Shown here piece by piece: positions 36,977 through 48,199 of a stretch of 64,000 nucleotides of DNA. Position numbers and translations under genes: made by a program. This DNA is from Metaphire vulgaris. Its lineage: Eukaryota; Annelida; Clitellata; Crassiclitellata; Megascolecidae. Under the pieces are notes generated by a model. It saw only the letters and a list, made by a program, of their open reading frames with translations. It was not told the origin of the DNA and searched no databases. Location: contig CM030869.1 in NCBI GenBank assembly GCA_018105865.1, forward strand, positions 5,499,525-5,563,524. Reading direction: 5' to 3'. Each line of letters opens with the position of its first letter. Positions within the stretch are counted from its first letter, which is position 1.

Positions 36977-37026
36977 CTGTGTCTGTGTCTGTGTCTGTGT
37001 CTGTGTCTGTGTCTGTGTCTGTGTGT
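36931..37026. repeat. (AT)n-(GT)n-(GTCTGT)n compound microsatellite
   Basis: Twenty bases of AT, about 25 of GT, then eight GTCTGT hexamers. It directly follows the end of the dispersed repeat. Confidence 0.97.
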
Positions 37027-37368
37027 TCAACGCCGGACTTTTCCAAGTCGCGAATTCCGTCTACCATCTAGCGGACTATCGACATCTTCCGTCATTCATT
37101 GGCGTCTCTGTGTTGAGAACATCCTGTGGACTGTGGAAGGTCGCTCTCTTAGTAATTCACTACTGGATATCGTCACGACGGCGAACTCCCTGTTACCATA
37201 CGAGTTGATATTAGATATCATCTTCCGATCCGCAGAGGCGTCAACGCTGTTAGCAGTGCTTCTGACATTGGCTTTTCCATGTCGACAGTACTTACCGCAG
37301 CGGGAGCGCTTCGGAGTGTTTTTTTATTAAGATTTAAGAGGCGCTATATAACAACGCTGTTACATGAC

Positions 37369-37371
<3 letters not shown>
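37027..37371. other. Open frames without recognised domain
   Basis: Plus-strand frames leave the microsatellite and stay open to 37208 and 37330. One encodes a segment with RGVNAVSSASDIGFSMSTVL in a neighbouring frame. No family is recognised; chance openness is possible. Confidence 0.3.

Positions 37372-37419
<48 letters not shown>
37372..37419. repeat. (TA)n microsatellite
   Basis: A pure 48-bp dinucleotide run. Confidence 0.97.
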
Positions 37420-37420
<1 letters not shown>

Positions 37421-37944
37421 CATGCATTATGTTGACGATATTCATACGTTAAAATTGCGTGCTCCTTTCTTCGTTTGTTGAGTACATCTTTATCAGACCA
37501 AAATAGCGTTCTATTTCGAATGAGATTCTTTAGCTGCTGCAATTTATGCTGCCTTATCTTGCATGAGAATTTGTGGCGTTTGCCGATGTCTTCCTCTCTT
37601 TCATAATAGGAGCGACTTTATTAAAAAGCGAGGTCACGGGTCACAATATATGCCATCTTTCTTCCTCTCAGACGGCCACAATTGGGTAGGAAAGAATAGT
37701 GCAAAATGATCATGATGGAAAATACTGCGAACTGCATCTATTTTAATTACTGCAAATATGCACGTGAGTAAAGTCTCGTTAATTTTAATGGCGCTTTCGT
37801 TGCAGGTACCGTAGAAGCTGCTTATTCCTGGATGCTCAATATAACGTTGAAATAATTATAGCTGAAGTTTAGTAGTTAGCCGGTAAAGGTCATTTAAGAG
37901 ATCAGCCAGGGTGGGAGTGCAACACAGTAAAGCAATACAATGTG

Positions 37945-38764
37945 CTAGGGGTCTCAAAAGTTTTTGCACGTTGCTGACTTTTGACGGTTCCGCTGGCCAC
38001 ATGCACAACAAATTTTTATACAGGTTTGGATTAAAGCGAACACGACCACTTCCTGTTGACATGAGTTTGATGCGATATATGTAATATTCAAATATACCAT
38101 ACCAATGATGACATTAAAAAACAGACTTTTATTGCTGAATTATGACGCAGTGCATTATGCAGACTGCAGAATATCGGTTGCAATTTAAATGACTTTTAAC
38201 TAATGTGAATCTTTCCTGGAAATGTTTTCTCAAAATGAAATGATACCTTGAGCAAACAATCATGGACAGGGAGTCATATTAACAACAACTGATTCTTATA
38301 AAGTGTCAATTTCTGAAGGAGCGCTTTAACCATGGTGTTCGCAGATGAGTGCCGTTTCACCTTGTATTCTAATATTTAAATTATTAAGATGCTCTTAAAA
38401 ATCTGCTGAAAATGCTCAGTCCCAAAGCTATTCGCTTTCTGTGAGCAACACCAGTGGAGAAGATAACAAATCGAGTCATGACTTTTCCACAGCTAAGCCA
38501 TCTAACCGAAGTATGGCAAGGTAGGTCTAGAAATTCAGATTGATTCCCATCAGGAATCACGAAATTGGTGATGAATGAGTTCATGATATAGCGTATATCT
38601 ATGGTCAAAGAGCAAGACAGCTGAACGTTGAAGCACGCTGTTATTCAAATCTATGTCTCATAGTCGGCGAAAAAAGAGATTTGCCTATATTCCTTATTTT
38701 TGCCGCGGGCCGGATAGAAGGCCTTGGCGGGCCGTATCCCCTGGGTCGCACTTTGGAAGCCCAT
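37945..38764 (-). pseudogene. Decayed hAT element with transposase fragment
   Basis: On the minus strand, after the terminus CAAAGTGCGACCCAGGGG...CGGCCCGCCAAGG (38764-38700), a 74-codon frame reads FVIPDGNQSEFLDLPCHTSVRWLSCGKVMTRFVIF. This is the LHTxVRWLSRGKVLxRF block of ZBED/FAM200-type hAT transposases. The other end is GGGGTCTCAAAAG at 37947. The flanks ACAATGTG (37937-37944) and GCAATATG (38765-38772) share six of eight bases. Most of the transposase is missing. Confidence 0.65.
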
Positions 38765-38772
38765 GCAATATG

Positions 38773-39566
38773 GAATCCTAGTAGCCTAAAAACTTGGACA
38801 ATAAATGAATAACACAGTAAGGCTGGTAGGGTCTACTATACATAGTCTCCACACTGCAATTCAGCGTTCAGAATGAATATTCAGTATATAGAAAAAATAT
38901 ATCTAAATATAAGTTTATATATAGGAAAAATATATATTGAAAAATAAGACTTAATTCAATATATTAAATTGAAGACTTGACACAGAGAAAGCCGATAAGG
39001 CAAAACTTTATTTAAATCAGCAATTGTTGTATGAGTTTCCATGCAATTTTTATTTTTTACGTGCCTTTGGAAGTTAAACCCCCTTGGCTATAGACGGCAA
39101 AGGTTTGAGTAAGAGGCGATGACCTTTTTGCTTGTCAGGATTTGTCCAAAGTTGGTCACGGTCAAAACCAAAAACCAAAACCCTCTTTCGAAAATCCTGG
39201 CTACGCCATTGAAAATCAGACATAATAAACTGGCAATCATTGATTAACTGGCAATCATTGATTAACTAAAAATAAGCTGACTAAGTATTCTTTAATTCCC
39301 TTAATAAAATAATAACCAAACTAAAAAAGAATGATAAACAGATAAATCAGACTTACTCTTTTAATAGTCCTTGGCGTAGAAATTATCTGAAAACTTAATT
39401 TGAATCAATTCTTAATTGGTATGTACATGCAGGTTGGCTACCATAAATGACTATTATTTCATGACAAATTCTTCTACAGCGCTACTTTAGTGTTTGTCAA
39501 TTTTCTGCCAGTGACTCGTGATAGTACTCCAATTATTTCAGAGACAATAATCAAAGTGTGCCAAGT
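38773..39566 (-). other. 3' flank of the bHLH gene
   Basis: Two AATAAA signals in minus orientation (39007-39012 and 39049-39054) lie about 520-560 bp beyond the bHLH stop codon and could end its transcript. The strip 39110-39215 has the GATGACC-TTTTTGCTTGTCAG motif (39116-39139) and ends in AATCCTGGCTACGCCATTG, a hAT right terminus like that at 36556. So a MITE end lies in the presumptive 3' UTR or just beyond. Confidence 0.45.
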
Positions 39567-40559
39567 TCAATTAGATGAAACATCCTCCGAACTCTCCATG
39601 GTCATCCTTGCAGATTGAGTAAACCGAAGATCAGCATCGAGATCCTTATACTTAGTTAGCTCCAAAGGTACATCTTCCTCCTTTTCTTTCAGAATCTTTT
39701 GGAGCTTATACTGGTCATTATAACAACGCTGCTTTTGCTGCTGCTCTGGCAAAAGCCTCATATCAGACAAATCCTCCAGCTTTGTAGACACAACGACTGG
39801 ATCGCATCTTAGGCTGCGGATGTTCGCCCCAGTATCGTCGCTTCCGATTCCATTTCCTGGTGAAGAATCGATTCCTCTTTTGTCTGGAAACGTTCTTAGC
39901 AAATCGTCCATGAACTTAATATAAGTAACAGCAAGGCGAAGCGTTTCAATACGCGATAATTTTTTTTCATATGCGAATGTGGGAACACGCTTGCGCAATC
40001 CATCGAACGCTTCATTCAAATGCGACATTCTTCTTCTCTCTCGAACGTTTGCTGCTCTTCTTTGGTCCATTGTTATGATTCGACGTCTTTTTCTTTTCCC
40101 AGCTCCAATTCCAGCGTTTTCTGAGACTGCTGGAGACGACTCATACAACTTCCATGAAGTAGCATGGGACTGTGGCAGACCAAATGATGAAACCATGACG
40201 GCCTGGTCGAGAGGGTCGGGTCCAGTTGAACCGTAAGCTTGAGCCGCTGTTCCATTCTTAACATTATAGTAAAATCCAGCTACACGCTGGTCATCGACTG
40301 GCTGGCTTTCATACGAGGGGAATAGTCTATCCGGAGATTTCAAGACACCAAAACTGGCTCCGGGTACAGAGGGCGATGCCAAGTAAGCGCTGCTGCAATG
40401 GAGGTCATAATCCTCTCCTCGAAGACCAGGAAAATGCTGCCAAACGGCGGTAGCTGATGTTACCACGTCTTCGTCTTTGTTGATACCTGGTTTCCCGGAG
40501 TGGTAGAGGAGCGTGGGTAACTCCGAGCGATTCAGGAAGCGATCCATAAGAATAGGCAT
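39567..40559 (-). CDS. FERD3L-like: bHLH transcription factor, Fer3/FERD3L (NATO3)-like
   Basis: A 330-residue, apparently single-exon gene. The bHLH domain spans residues about 166-221 (39897-40064). It has the basic region [12 protein letters not shown] with the E-box-contacting E, helix 1 [15 protein letters not shown], loop TFAYEKKLS and helix 2 [19 protein letters not shown]. The string [30 protein letters not shown] is diagnostic of Fer3/FERD3L and separates it from PTF1A (VPTxPYEKRLSKVDTL). A KRKRRR cluster (155-160) just before it may serve nuclear import. The N-terminal 150 residues and the acidic, Gln-rich C-terminus (about 261-330) are not recognisable. It is about twice as long as vertebrate FERD3L. 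Family members bind E-boxes as heterodimers with E-proteins and act in neural or endodermal cell fate. The start at 40559 is the first ATG; Met5 is an alternative. Confidence 0.87.
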   Translation of the reverse strand: MPILMDRFLNRSELPTLLYHSGKPGINKDEDVVTSATAVWQHFPGLRGEDYDLHCSSAYLASPSVPGASFGVLKSPDRLFPSYESQPVDDQRVAGFYYNVKNGTAAQAYGSTGPDPLDQAVMVSSFGLPQSHATSWKLYESSPAVSENAGIGAGKRKRRRIITMDQRRAANVRERRRMSHLNEAFDGLRKRVPTFAYEKKLSRIETLRLAVTYIKFMDDLLRTFPDKRGIDSSPGNGIGSDDTGANIRSLRCDPVVVSTKLEDLSDMRLLPEQQQKQRCYNDQYKLQKILKEKEEDVPLELTKYKDLDADLRFTQSARMTMESSEDVSSN

Positions 40560-41120
40560 TCGTTCCTTTGCATTTAGACTCGAAATTGCGATACAATAAT
40601 AAAGACGACTCGTAAAGAAATTTTTTGCTTCTGACGTTCTTCTGTGATCCGTTGAAAAAGATAAATTCAGTTCATGCGGTTAAAATGCGTATCAGTATCG
40701 ATTCAGCTGTTCACAAAATCATTGTTTCAAAACGCCAACACGTTCGGTAAGTAGCTCAGTAAGTCTATTAATCGAATGAACTTAGCGCAGCTTAGTCTAG
40801 CGATAATTGTGAAAGGACACAAAGCTTCTAAATTTATTTGGTGCAGTGTCCTTTAGTTTTGCTAATGCCAACGATTACTTATCACTGAAAACTTCTGGTA
40901 CAGCATCATAGACAACTTTCATTTTTATTAAAGATGTCCACTAGGCTTCGATCGAGACGCTGAGAGAAATCAAGCGGATAGCTAAAGGCGGATAAATTCT
41001 GCAGCTGAAGATCACTCGCCTGCTGGCGTTTTGTTCATTGATCTGTATATTGGGACCTTCGGGTATGTTGATAGGACGACGAAACGACTCTCCGGTCGAG
41101 CCCCAACCAATCAAAGTCTC
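40560..41120 (-). promoter_or_regulatory. Upstream region of the bHLH gene with E-boxes and CCAAT/TCF sites
   Basis: CAGCTG E-boxes lie at 40704-40709 and 41002-41007, the class bound by Fer/PTF1A-type bHLH factors, so auto- or cross-regulation is possible. AACCAATCAAAG at 41105-41116 combines a CCAAT box with a TCF/LEF-like ATCAAAG. No convincing TATA box was seen in minus orientation. These are short motifs read by eye and could be chance. Confidence 0.4.
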
Positions 41121-41449
41121 CTGACTGAACGTAGACTGATCTCGTCAATTTTTTTGTTCAGCATGCGCAACGTAGGCTAAGGGCGCTAGTATTATTAAGA
41201 TCATATTTGCAAGCAAGACAGGCATTTGCAATTAGTACAAATATATTATTCAAAAGTCTATGTTGAAATATGTTTAAATAAATCAAGATATAGAAAAAAC
41301 CAGATAACGACAAAACGTGGCGCTAAATAAACATTGCCTGGCACAATTCTAAGTAAATTCTTCACTTTCATGCTTTGGTCAGTATGGCTATAAAATAACG
41401 GCTATAAAATAGGCCTACTGCACAAATGTCAAATCAATCCAATTAAGTC
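41121..41449. other. No gene seen
   Basis: GGCTATAAAATA occurs twice in tandem (about 41385-41410) in plus orientation. No gene follows it on the plus strand. Confidence 0.4.
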
Positions 41450-41545
41450 AGTAAGTAAGTAAGTAAACACGAAATTTTTATAGCGCTGCCCGAAAGCTTG
41501 GCGCAGTGCACCAGCTTATTCACGAGCGCTCAAAATTAACTGTAA
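41450..41545 (-). mobile_element. Solo L2-like 3' end
   Basis: AAGT units (41448-41464) followed by AATTTTTATAGCGCTGCCCG, the reverse complement of the AGCGCTATAAAAATT + ACTT-tail signature of the L2 copies here. Only the terminal roughly 90 bp is recognisable. Confidence 0.7.
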
Positions 41546-42753
41546 AACCAATATATTTTAATTAAGCTTCACTCTTTGTGTAGTTGCTCATAGAACAAAT
41601 CATGTCTTTAACTCAGGTCTTTAAATAATTGTCTTATAATTTTAATAATGTCTTATTATTTGTCTAATTAAAATTTAAATATTTAAACAGTTGTAAGTTT
41701 GCAATAAGTTTCTAAGCTGAAGAAGGATCAAAGCAGTTTAAAACGACACAATACTCTTAGATATTATGACACAATTTTACACAATTTAAATAAAAGTTCG
41801 GATAACGTATTTTGTGCTAAAAGTTAGTGAGAAAGCTTAACTGCATCAAATCAATACTTGAATTTTCAGATTAATAGTTTGCGCAAATACTACGCCCAGA
41901 TTGTGAAATTGCCCATTTGAACTTTGTGGTCAAGTTCATCATTACCTAGTGTTATTCATAGCTATATTTGTCACAATCATCTTTCAACGTATATGTTATT
42001 TAATCTCAAGAAGTCTGTAAAATTAAAATAAAGGTAATAAGTTTACCCCCGGATTGCATTTTCTTCGATTTTTCCAAAACTAATTAGATGTTTTCAACCG
42101 CTTTTATGTGCCCGTAGGGGGCCCAAATACAAGCATCTTTACATATTTTGCGATCTTTTTGGCACAAAGCTTAGACCATTTTCCCGAAAATCCTTGTTGG
42201 AAGCCATCGTCCTGAATTTTCATTTATCGGGTGTTTTCAGAATTACAATCAGCGTTTTAAAATCTAACACTAACTCTAGCATATCAGAACGTTAAAGAAA
42301 CAGTTTTGGCAAACTAAGTGCAGTAACAAAGTCACAAACCCACTGAACCAAGAGCTTCAACTGCGAGATGTAAAGCCTGACTGGAAAATTATGACAAGTT
42401 TACTGGAAGGCCAAGTACCACGAAAGCAAAGTAAATCCATTATGTAAAATTTGTAAATGATGTAAAGAGCTCGCAACAAACGCTTAAAGAATAATACCTT
42501 ATATGATTTAATTGCAATGTCGAACAATGTGTTATTTACATAAGTATAAAGACAAATGACTATTGTCATTTATATTCAGGTTATTCACATATTCTTTGCT
42601 TAAAGCGCGGAAATATGTACGCCTAAGTCGCTAAATTCCTATGCCGTGGTTGTGTTTGGTGGTTAATAATTTGTACTAATTAAAACAGTCAATATAAAAT
42701 CATAAAATACCACTTTTGTAGAGATCGAATTAATTCAGAATGCAAGGGTGCAT

Positions 42754-42759
<6 letters not shown>
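41546..42759. other. No gene seen
   Basis: AT-rich, unique-looking DNA beyond the bHLH promoter. Regulatory elements are possible but cannot be read from one sequence. Confidence 0.4.

Positions 42760-42810
<51 letters not shown>
42760..42810. repeat. (TA)n microsatellite
   Basis: A pure dinucleotide run of about 50 bp. Confidence 0.97.
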
Positions 42811-42815
<5 letters not shown>

Positions 42816-43241
42816 TGGTGTATATATTAGAGTGTATATTCTAGTAGTGTATTTATTTAATAGTGTACCGTATAAGTTAGTACCATATAGCAACTATAAA
42901 ATATCTTGAGAAAAAATAAATTCATGTCCCTCTGTATTTCACTATCAGTCAAAATCTGTCTGTAAAGGACAACGTTCTTGCCTTTGCCAATTTTTCCAAG
43001 TAACCATTGATGGTGTCTGTCTACATCAGTCTCTCGCTAGCGCTCGTCTGTTGTGCTGACAGCAGAGTCCAAAACATTATTAAGAATTTGTCATTTGAAC
43101 CAGAACATCCGTTGCTCGAGTGAGTGAACGGCAGTCACAACAATCAATTGACAAAGTGAGTAACAAAGACATAAAGTGACGCCAGATGTCGGTAGCGTTA
43201 CTAAATTAAACCGTGCCTAAATAGATAAGGCATGAACTAAG
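42811..43241. other. No gene seen
   Basis: Spacer without recognisable content. Confidence 0.4.
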
Positions 43242-43415
43242 CCAGAGATGGGCAAAGTGCGACCCGCGGGCCGAATGCGACCCTCGAAGCCCTTTTGTGC
43301 GGCCCCCGACATCGAGAAATATTGCATTAATGTGCGGCCCTCTAAAACATGTAAAGCATTTGACAACGCCTCGCTGGAAAATTCAGCATTCAAATTGGAT
43401 TTACACTTTGGCACT
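43242..43415. mobile_element. Solo hAT terminus
   Basis: CAGAGATGGGCAAAGTGCG followed by ACCCGCGGGCCG and TGTGCGGCCC is a classic hAT 5' terminus. The matching inverted end was not found within a few hundred bases, so the element is broken. Confidence 0.6.
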
Positions 43416-43495
43416 TGATTGTTAACTAGAAATAATGCTTTTAATATTTACTAACTTTTCTTCGACTTGACAGTCTTAACTTATTAATAATTTAC

Positions 43496-43885
43496 ACCTA
43501 CATCAGCTTATTTGCTTGTATTAGTTGCGAAATATGCGCAAATGTAATAAGGGGCTGTCAATTAATTACGTCAACAATTTAGAGGGAGGTGTTCGAAGAA
43601 GTTTGACAGTTGTTGATAGGGGGTCAAGAGAAGTTGACGTCAATAATTTAACTTTTTACAAATAATAAAGACATAAGAAATTTGATGGAATACTACTTAT
43701 TACAATGATAAAAAGCACGGCAAAAGGTCATCCCCACCACATCTTGACACTCGATGGGCAAAAAAGAGGCAAAATGGTCATCACCTCAACACCTCCCCCT
43801 AAATTGTTGACGTAATTAATGGACAGCCCCTTATTACATTTGCGCATATTTCGCAAATAATACAAACAAATAAGCTAATGTAGGT
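43496..43885. mobile_element. Long-armed palindromic element (about 97-bp inverted arms)
   Basis: The left arm (43496-43592) reads ACCTACATCAGCTTATTTGC, then GCGAAATATGCGCAAATGTA, ATAAGGGGCTGTC and ATTACGTCAACAATTTAG. The right arm (43788-43885) is its complement with few mismatches. The roughly 195-bp loop has ACGTCAATAATTT and GGTCATC words but no coding frame. GGGGCTGTCNATTAATTACG looks like a transposon terminus, but homology continues about 55 bp beyond it on both sides. Confidence 0.85.
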
Positions 43886-44126
43886 TTTGACACGGAGTAC
43901 TATTTTTAGCTGCGATTTTCATGGCAGTGAGCTAAGAAACGCGAATTGTGATTGGCTGCGTCTTTGCCCAGTAGTCTAAACAGTGTGTTTGATAAATCGC
44001 GACCTGTGATTGGTTGTTGCGAATTGCGATGGTTGTTGCGATGGTTGCAAAATAACCTCTCATTGGCCCAACGTCACCAATGACCAAAACAAAACATTTT
44101 GCAGTACAAAATGGAAATATGCAGTC
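43886..44126. other. No gene seen; GCGATGGTTGTTGC words
   Basis: ATTGGTTGTTGCGAATTGCG with further GGTTGTTGCGATGGTTG repeats near 44012-44046. CCAAT-type words are frequent on both strands. No coding region. Confidence 0.4.
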
Positions 44127-44225
44127 AGGACTATAGCTCTGTGGATAGAGACCCGACACGGGCCGACAGTCGGGACTATAGCTCTGTGGATAGATACCCG
44201 ACAGGCGGGACTATAGCTCTATAAA
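44127..44225. repeat. Three-copy tandem repeat, about 40 bp
   Basis: GGACTATAGCTCTGTGGATA occurs at about 44128 and 44172 and, diverged after CTATAGCTCT, at 44209. The first two copies are each followed by GA[G/T]ACCCGACA. Confidence 0.85.
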
Positions 44226-44334
44226 TATGCACATGAGCGTGGGCTTGAACGCGGGAAAGAAACAAATAACGACGTCTTTAGCGTGAAATCGGTGTAGACT
44301 GTAGAGTGAGAACTTCTCGTGGCCCCAGCTGTTA

Positions 44335-44910
44335 ATTTTTTAATTAGTTAATGACACAAGTCATGACGTCATCAAATTCCGGTAACCTGGGAAGTGTAGA
44401 GAGTTCATTTCTGAGTGTGTTTACCAAGTTTCATAGCTGCAAACTCCAGTTGCAACGTGTTATAGATGACATTGTATTAGCAACTCAATGGATACACGTT
44501 ATTTTGTTAATTAGTTAATGACATAAGTCATGACGTCATCAACGTCCGGTGACGTTAAATGCGCAGAGAGTTCAATTCTGAGTGTGACTATCAGGTTTCA
44601 TGGCTTTCATAGCTGTAGTATTGTGCAAACTCCTGTTACAGCACGTAATAGATGCTATTGTATTAGCAGCACAATTGACACACATTAATTTGTTAATTTG
44701 CTAATTAAATAAGTAATGACGTCATCAACTTTCGGTTGATTGATATTTGTAGGAAATTCAATTCTGAGTTAGACTGCCAAATTTTAAAGCTGTATCTGTA
44801 CCCGAACTTAAGTTATGGCATGTAATAGATGCTGCGGTGTCAAAAATTCAATGAACGGTTCGCGGACCCGAACATGTGCGCCGACAGTCAAATTTAAGGA
44901 GTCTATGTGT
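44335..44910 (+). repeat. Tandem triplication of the CRE-bearing repeat
   Basis: Three units of about 170-190 bp begin at about 44341, 44511 and 44700. Each has AAGT[C/A]ATGACGTCATCAA, then a T[T/C]CGGT block, AATTCTGAGT-like, and CAAACTCCAGTTGCAACGTG-like or diverged words. TGACGTCA is a full palindromic CRE/ATF site in every unit. The last unit ends GCGGACCCGAACATG...GAGTCTATG like the dispersed copies. Confidence 0.85.
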
Positions 44911-45189
44911 CATATTGACATTTGTGTAACTACAAAAATTTTATAACAATAAAGTGCATCAGTTTTTATACAGGCCTGTTAGGGGGAGATTCCCCTCCCA
45001 AAGCCTCAACATTCACCCCCTCACACACAAAAATCCCAGCACTCACACAAATTTTGCATTGAACTGTGTGTCTTCCCCTCCAGCCAAGTCACTTTCCCTT
45101 CTCCCAAAGGTTCCATTTCCTTCCTCCCGCCTCCCAAGGCCTGGAGTCAGGATAAAAAACTGAAATGCGTTATGTAACTGTATAAAAAG
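44911..45189. other. No gene seen
   Basis: C-rich 44985-45150 with no recognised domain. Confidence 0.4.
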
Positions 45190-46125
45190 CAATTTCTATA
45201 ATATTTTCTTTCAAAGGCTAGTATTTTTCTTTCTTTTTCTGTCTTTGGTGATGGTCCATGTTTCGCATCCATATAAAAAGCTGCTGAAGATACAGGTTTC
45301 GAGTATTTTCTTTTTTGTTTCAGTGGTTATTGCTTTGCTTTTCCAGATCTTGTCCATTGCTGTCAGTTGATCTAAGAGCCATAGCTGCTCTTATTGTAAC
45401 CTCTTGTCTGCAGTCTAAGTCATGCGTCATGTTGCCTCCAAGATAGGTGAAGTTTTCTACGTAATTCCATTTACTTTAATTTTTCTTTTGATCTCTTTGC
45501 GGCCAAACACCATTGTCTTTGTCTTCTCAGTGTTTATCGACAGTCCATAGCGCTTAGCTTCATTGCTCATTGCTCAGTCAGTGCCGTGTCTTCCAGTTCA
45601 TCTTCATTTCCCTCTAGGATGTCAATATCATCAGCAAACCTAAGGTTGTTAAATGAGAGTCCATGAACTCTTATGCCTTTTACATTGTTCTTTGATTTCG
45701 TCCATTGCTCTTTTCAGGTCTGTGATGAAAACCATAGGTGATATGTTATATGTTATCTCTTTGTCTTGACCCTCTGCTTGTTTTAGACCATTCTCCACGT
45801 TCTCCGCAGATTCGCACTGCTGACCTTGAGTTATTGCTGATGTCTTTTAACAGTCTAACCAAATTTTGGTCCACTCTGTATGACTCGAGTACAGCCCATC
45901 AGCCAGGTATTCTTCCACGTGGGTTTGAAAGTCTTTCGTTCAGAATTATCATTAGTACTTTTCCAAGGTGGCTTAGCAATGCTATCGTTCGATAGTTCTT
46001 GCATTCCGTCATGCTTCCTTTCTTGTATATTAGTACCAGTATTGATTTTGTCCATTCAGTTGGCATCCTACCTACCTTCCATATCATGTTGCATAGTTTG
46101 TGCAGTTCGTCTATAATGTATTGCA
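45190..46125 (-). pseudogene. Second RTE copy, related to 10345-12150
   Basis: The sequence aligns base by base with about 10690-11780 of the young copy, including the YGCETW, CRQEV, NINTEKT, FADDIDIL and FHKLCNMIWKVGRMP regions. About 150 bp between AGTACAGCCCA and CATCAGCCAGGTATTC (45893-45900, corresponding to 11392-11545) is deleted, removing motif A. Frameshifts and a GTTATATGTTATCTC duplication near 45745 are also present. The 3' tail and target duplications are not found. Confidence 0.88.
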
Positions 46126-46555
46126 CAGGATGGCAGACGTATGAACAGTAAAGTTTGCAATGGGACAGGAAGTTTGATTTTTTTGCTGAACTGGGGAAGT
46201 TATTGTCTATTTTCGGCAAAGAAAATTATTTGCAATTATGGAAATGAGATTGCAAGACAAAAGAAGCAGCAGCTAAAGTTTTCCCGAAGCGAGCAGATAT
46301 GACTACAGCAGATGTCAAATACTACCGTATGGAGTACTAATTCACGGAGGTCAAAACTTTTGAAAGAAAGAAAATGGACAACGCCAAATATTTTTTATTA
46401 TTCTTGTCATTTTGTATTTTTAGCTGCTTACTAACAGTTTATTGGCTAATTGTATAAATTAAATTGCTGTATGTGCTGTCTGTAAGGAGGCTTATAATTT
46501 CTGAATTTAAATTCTTTGTATAAATATGTTTAAAACTAAAGAACCAGCTGCATTG
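46126..46555. other. No gene seen
   Basis: Anonymous AT-rich DNA. Confidence 0.4.
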
Positions 46556-46576
46556 GTGATAATAATAATAATAATG

Positions 46577-46657
<81 letters not shown>
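46556..46657. repeat. (AAT)n microsatellite
   Basis: About 33 units with one G substitution near 46576. Confidence 0.97.
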
Positions 46658-46660
<3 letters not shown>

Positions 46661-46959
46661 GACTTCAAATGAAAATACTGGTCTAAATATATATACTTAA
46701 CTTTTAACTAGAAGAACTATGTCAATTTAAATGACATCAATAACATTAGATGTTTCTACGTGATAACACAGGTTTACAAAAAAAATGTTTTTGAAAATTG
46801 TCTAAGTTTTTAAAGCTGATTTATGACAATTAGGTACTGCTAAAACTGAAAATGACACTGGTTTCTTTGAATCAGGTCAGGTTTTTTGCTAAAGTGTTTT
46901 TAAAAAATCTGGTCTTATAACTAAATCGACTGAATTTTGTAACATTAGAGGGCAACCAA
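46658..46959. other. No gene seen
   Basis: Spacer that may contain diverged satellite units. Nothing clear. Confidence 0.35.
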
Positions 46960-47770
46960 CAAATTTTTTTGTCAGTTCTCTCAGAAGTTAGACTTCTTTT
47001 TGGGTATATTTAGGGTGCTGATTCCAAATATGGCATCAGATTTTTTCTATCAGCTCTAGTTTGTGAGATTCGGCCATATATCCTAGACCAGACATGCATG
47101 ATAATTGCCTATATCACATGGCAACAACAAAAATTTGTGTTGCCCTGTTGCCTTAGAAGTAAGACCTGTTTCTGAGTATATTTATGGGTCCTGATTCCAA
47201 ATATGGCATAAAGTTGTTTCTATCAGCTCTAGTTTTTGAGATACAGTCATATAACCGTACACTGCAAGTGCATGATAGTGGCCTATATCACATCACAACA
47301 AAAAAATGTGTGTTGCCCTGTTGCCTTAGAAGTAAAACCTGTTTCTTAATATATTTATGGGTCCTGATTCCAAATATAGCATCAGATTTTTTCTATCAGC
47401 TCTAGTTTGTGAGATTCGGCCATATATCCTAGACCAGACATGCATGATAATTGCCTATATCACATGGCAACAACAAAAATTTGTGTTGCCCTGTTGCCTT
47501 AGAAGTAAGACCTGTTTCTGAGTATATTTATGGGTCCTGATTCCAAATATGGCATAAAGTTGTTTCTATCAGCTCTAGTTTTTGAGATACAGTCATATAA
47601 CCGTACACTGCAAGTGCATGATAGTGGCCTATATCACATCACAACAAAAAAATGTGTGTTGCCCTGTTGCCTTAGAAGTAAAACCTGTTTCTTAATATAT
47701 TTATGGGTCCTGATTCCAAATATGGCATCAGATTTCCTCTATTAGCTCTAGTTTTTTAAAGATATGTATC
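46960..47770 (+). repeat. Satellite with alternating 172/174-bp monomers (346-bp higher-order unit)
   Basis: The word CTGATTCCAAATATGGCAT (with single changes) recurs at about 47020, 47192, 47366, 47538 and 47712, spaced 172, 174, 172 and 174. Odd and even monomers differ consistently: GTTTGTGAGATTCGGCCATA against GTTTTTGAGATACAGTCATA. Monomers two apart are nearly identical, and this defines a 346-bp higher-order unit. The two near-identical 71-73-codon frames (47184-47405, 47530-47745) come from this periodicity and are probably not genes. Confidence 0.93.
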
Positions 47771-48199
47771 CTATATTGGAAGTGCATGATGATTACATAT
47801 ATTTGCTCTATGTAGCTTTTGATTGCTCTCACCTAAAGGTCTTGGTTATTAACATTAAAGGTTTTATATTTCCAGAAGAAATCAATTGAAATATGTGCAG
47901 TATCATAAATTATATTATTTAATTAAATAAGAATGATTCATGACAACTGTTTTGAGGTAATTGTGGACGCAGGAGCAGCAACATACCTCCAGGACACATT
48001 TAGAAATACAATTGCATGTTAAATGCTTGAAGTGTCATTTTTTCTGATTTCTAGTGTGACAAAATGAATGACAACTAATTCACTCATTAATATAGTTGTA
48101 TCTAAATATGTAATAGTTGTTGTTTTGAAGATTTTTGCTGTTCAATTATAGAATTTGAATAGATTAAGGATTCTGCAGTTAACGCACTTTAGTAGAACC
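47771..48199. other. No gene seen
   Basis: Spacer between the direct satellite array and its inverted, diverged relatives. Confidence 0.4.

Noticed and set aside
36951..37330. Cys-Val repeat proteins as a possible secreted Cys-rich peptide
   Set aside because: The repeat part is the GT microsatellite. There is no signal peptide or domain after it.
39567..40559. PTF1A or Twist/Hand assignment for the bHLH gene
   Set aside because: [22 protein letters not shown] fits Fer3/FERD3L better than the VDTL/INFL pattern of PTF1A or the Twist and Hand signatures.
47184..47745. Two tandem small genes of 71-73 codons
   Set aside because: Position and identity follow the satellite period exactly. Neighbouring monomers do not keep the frame. 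Kept only as a point to test.
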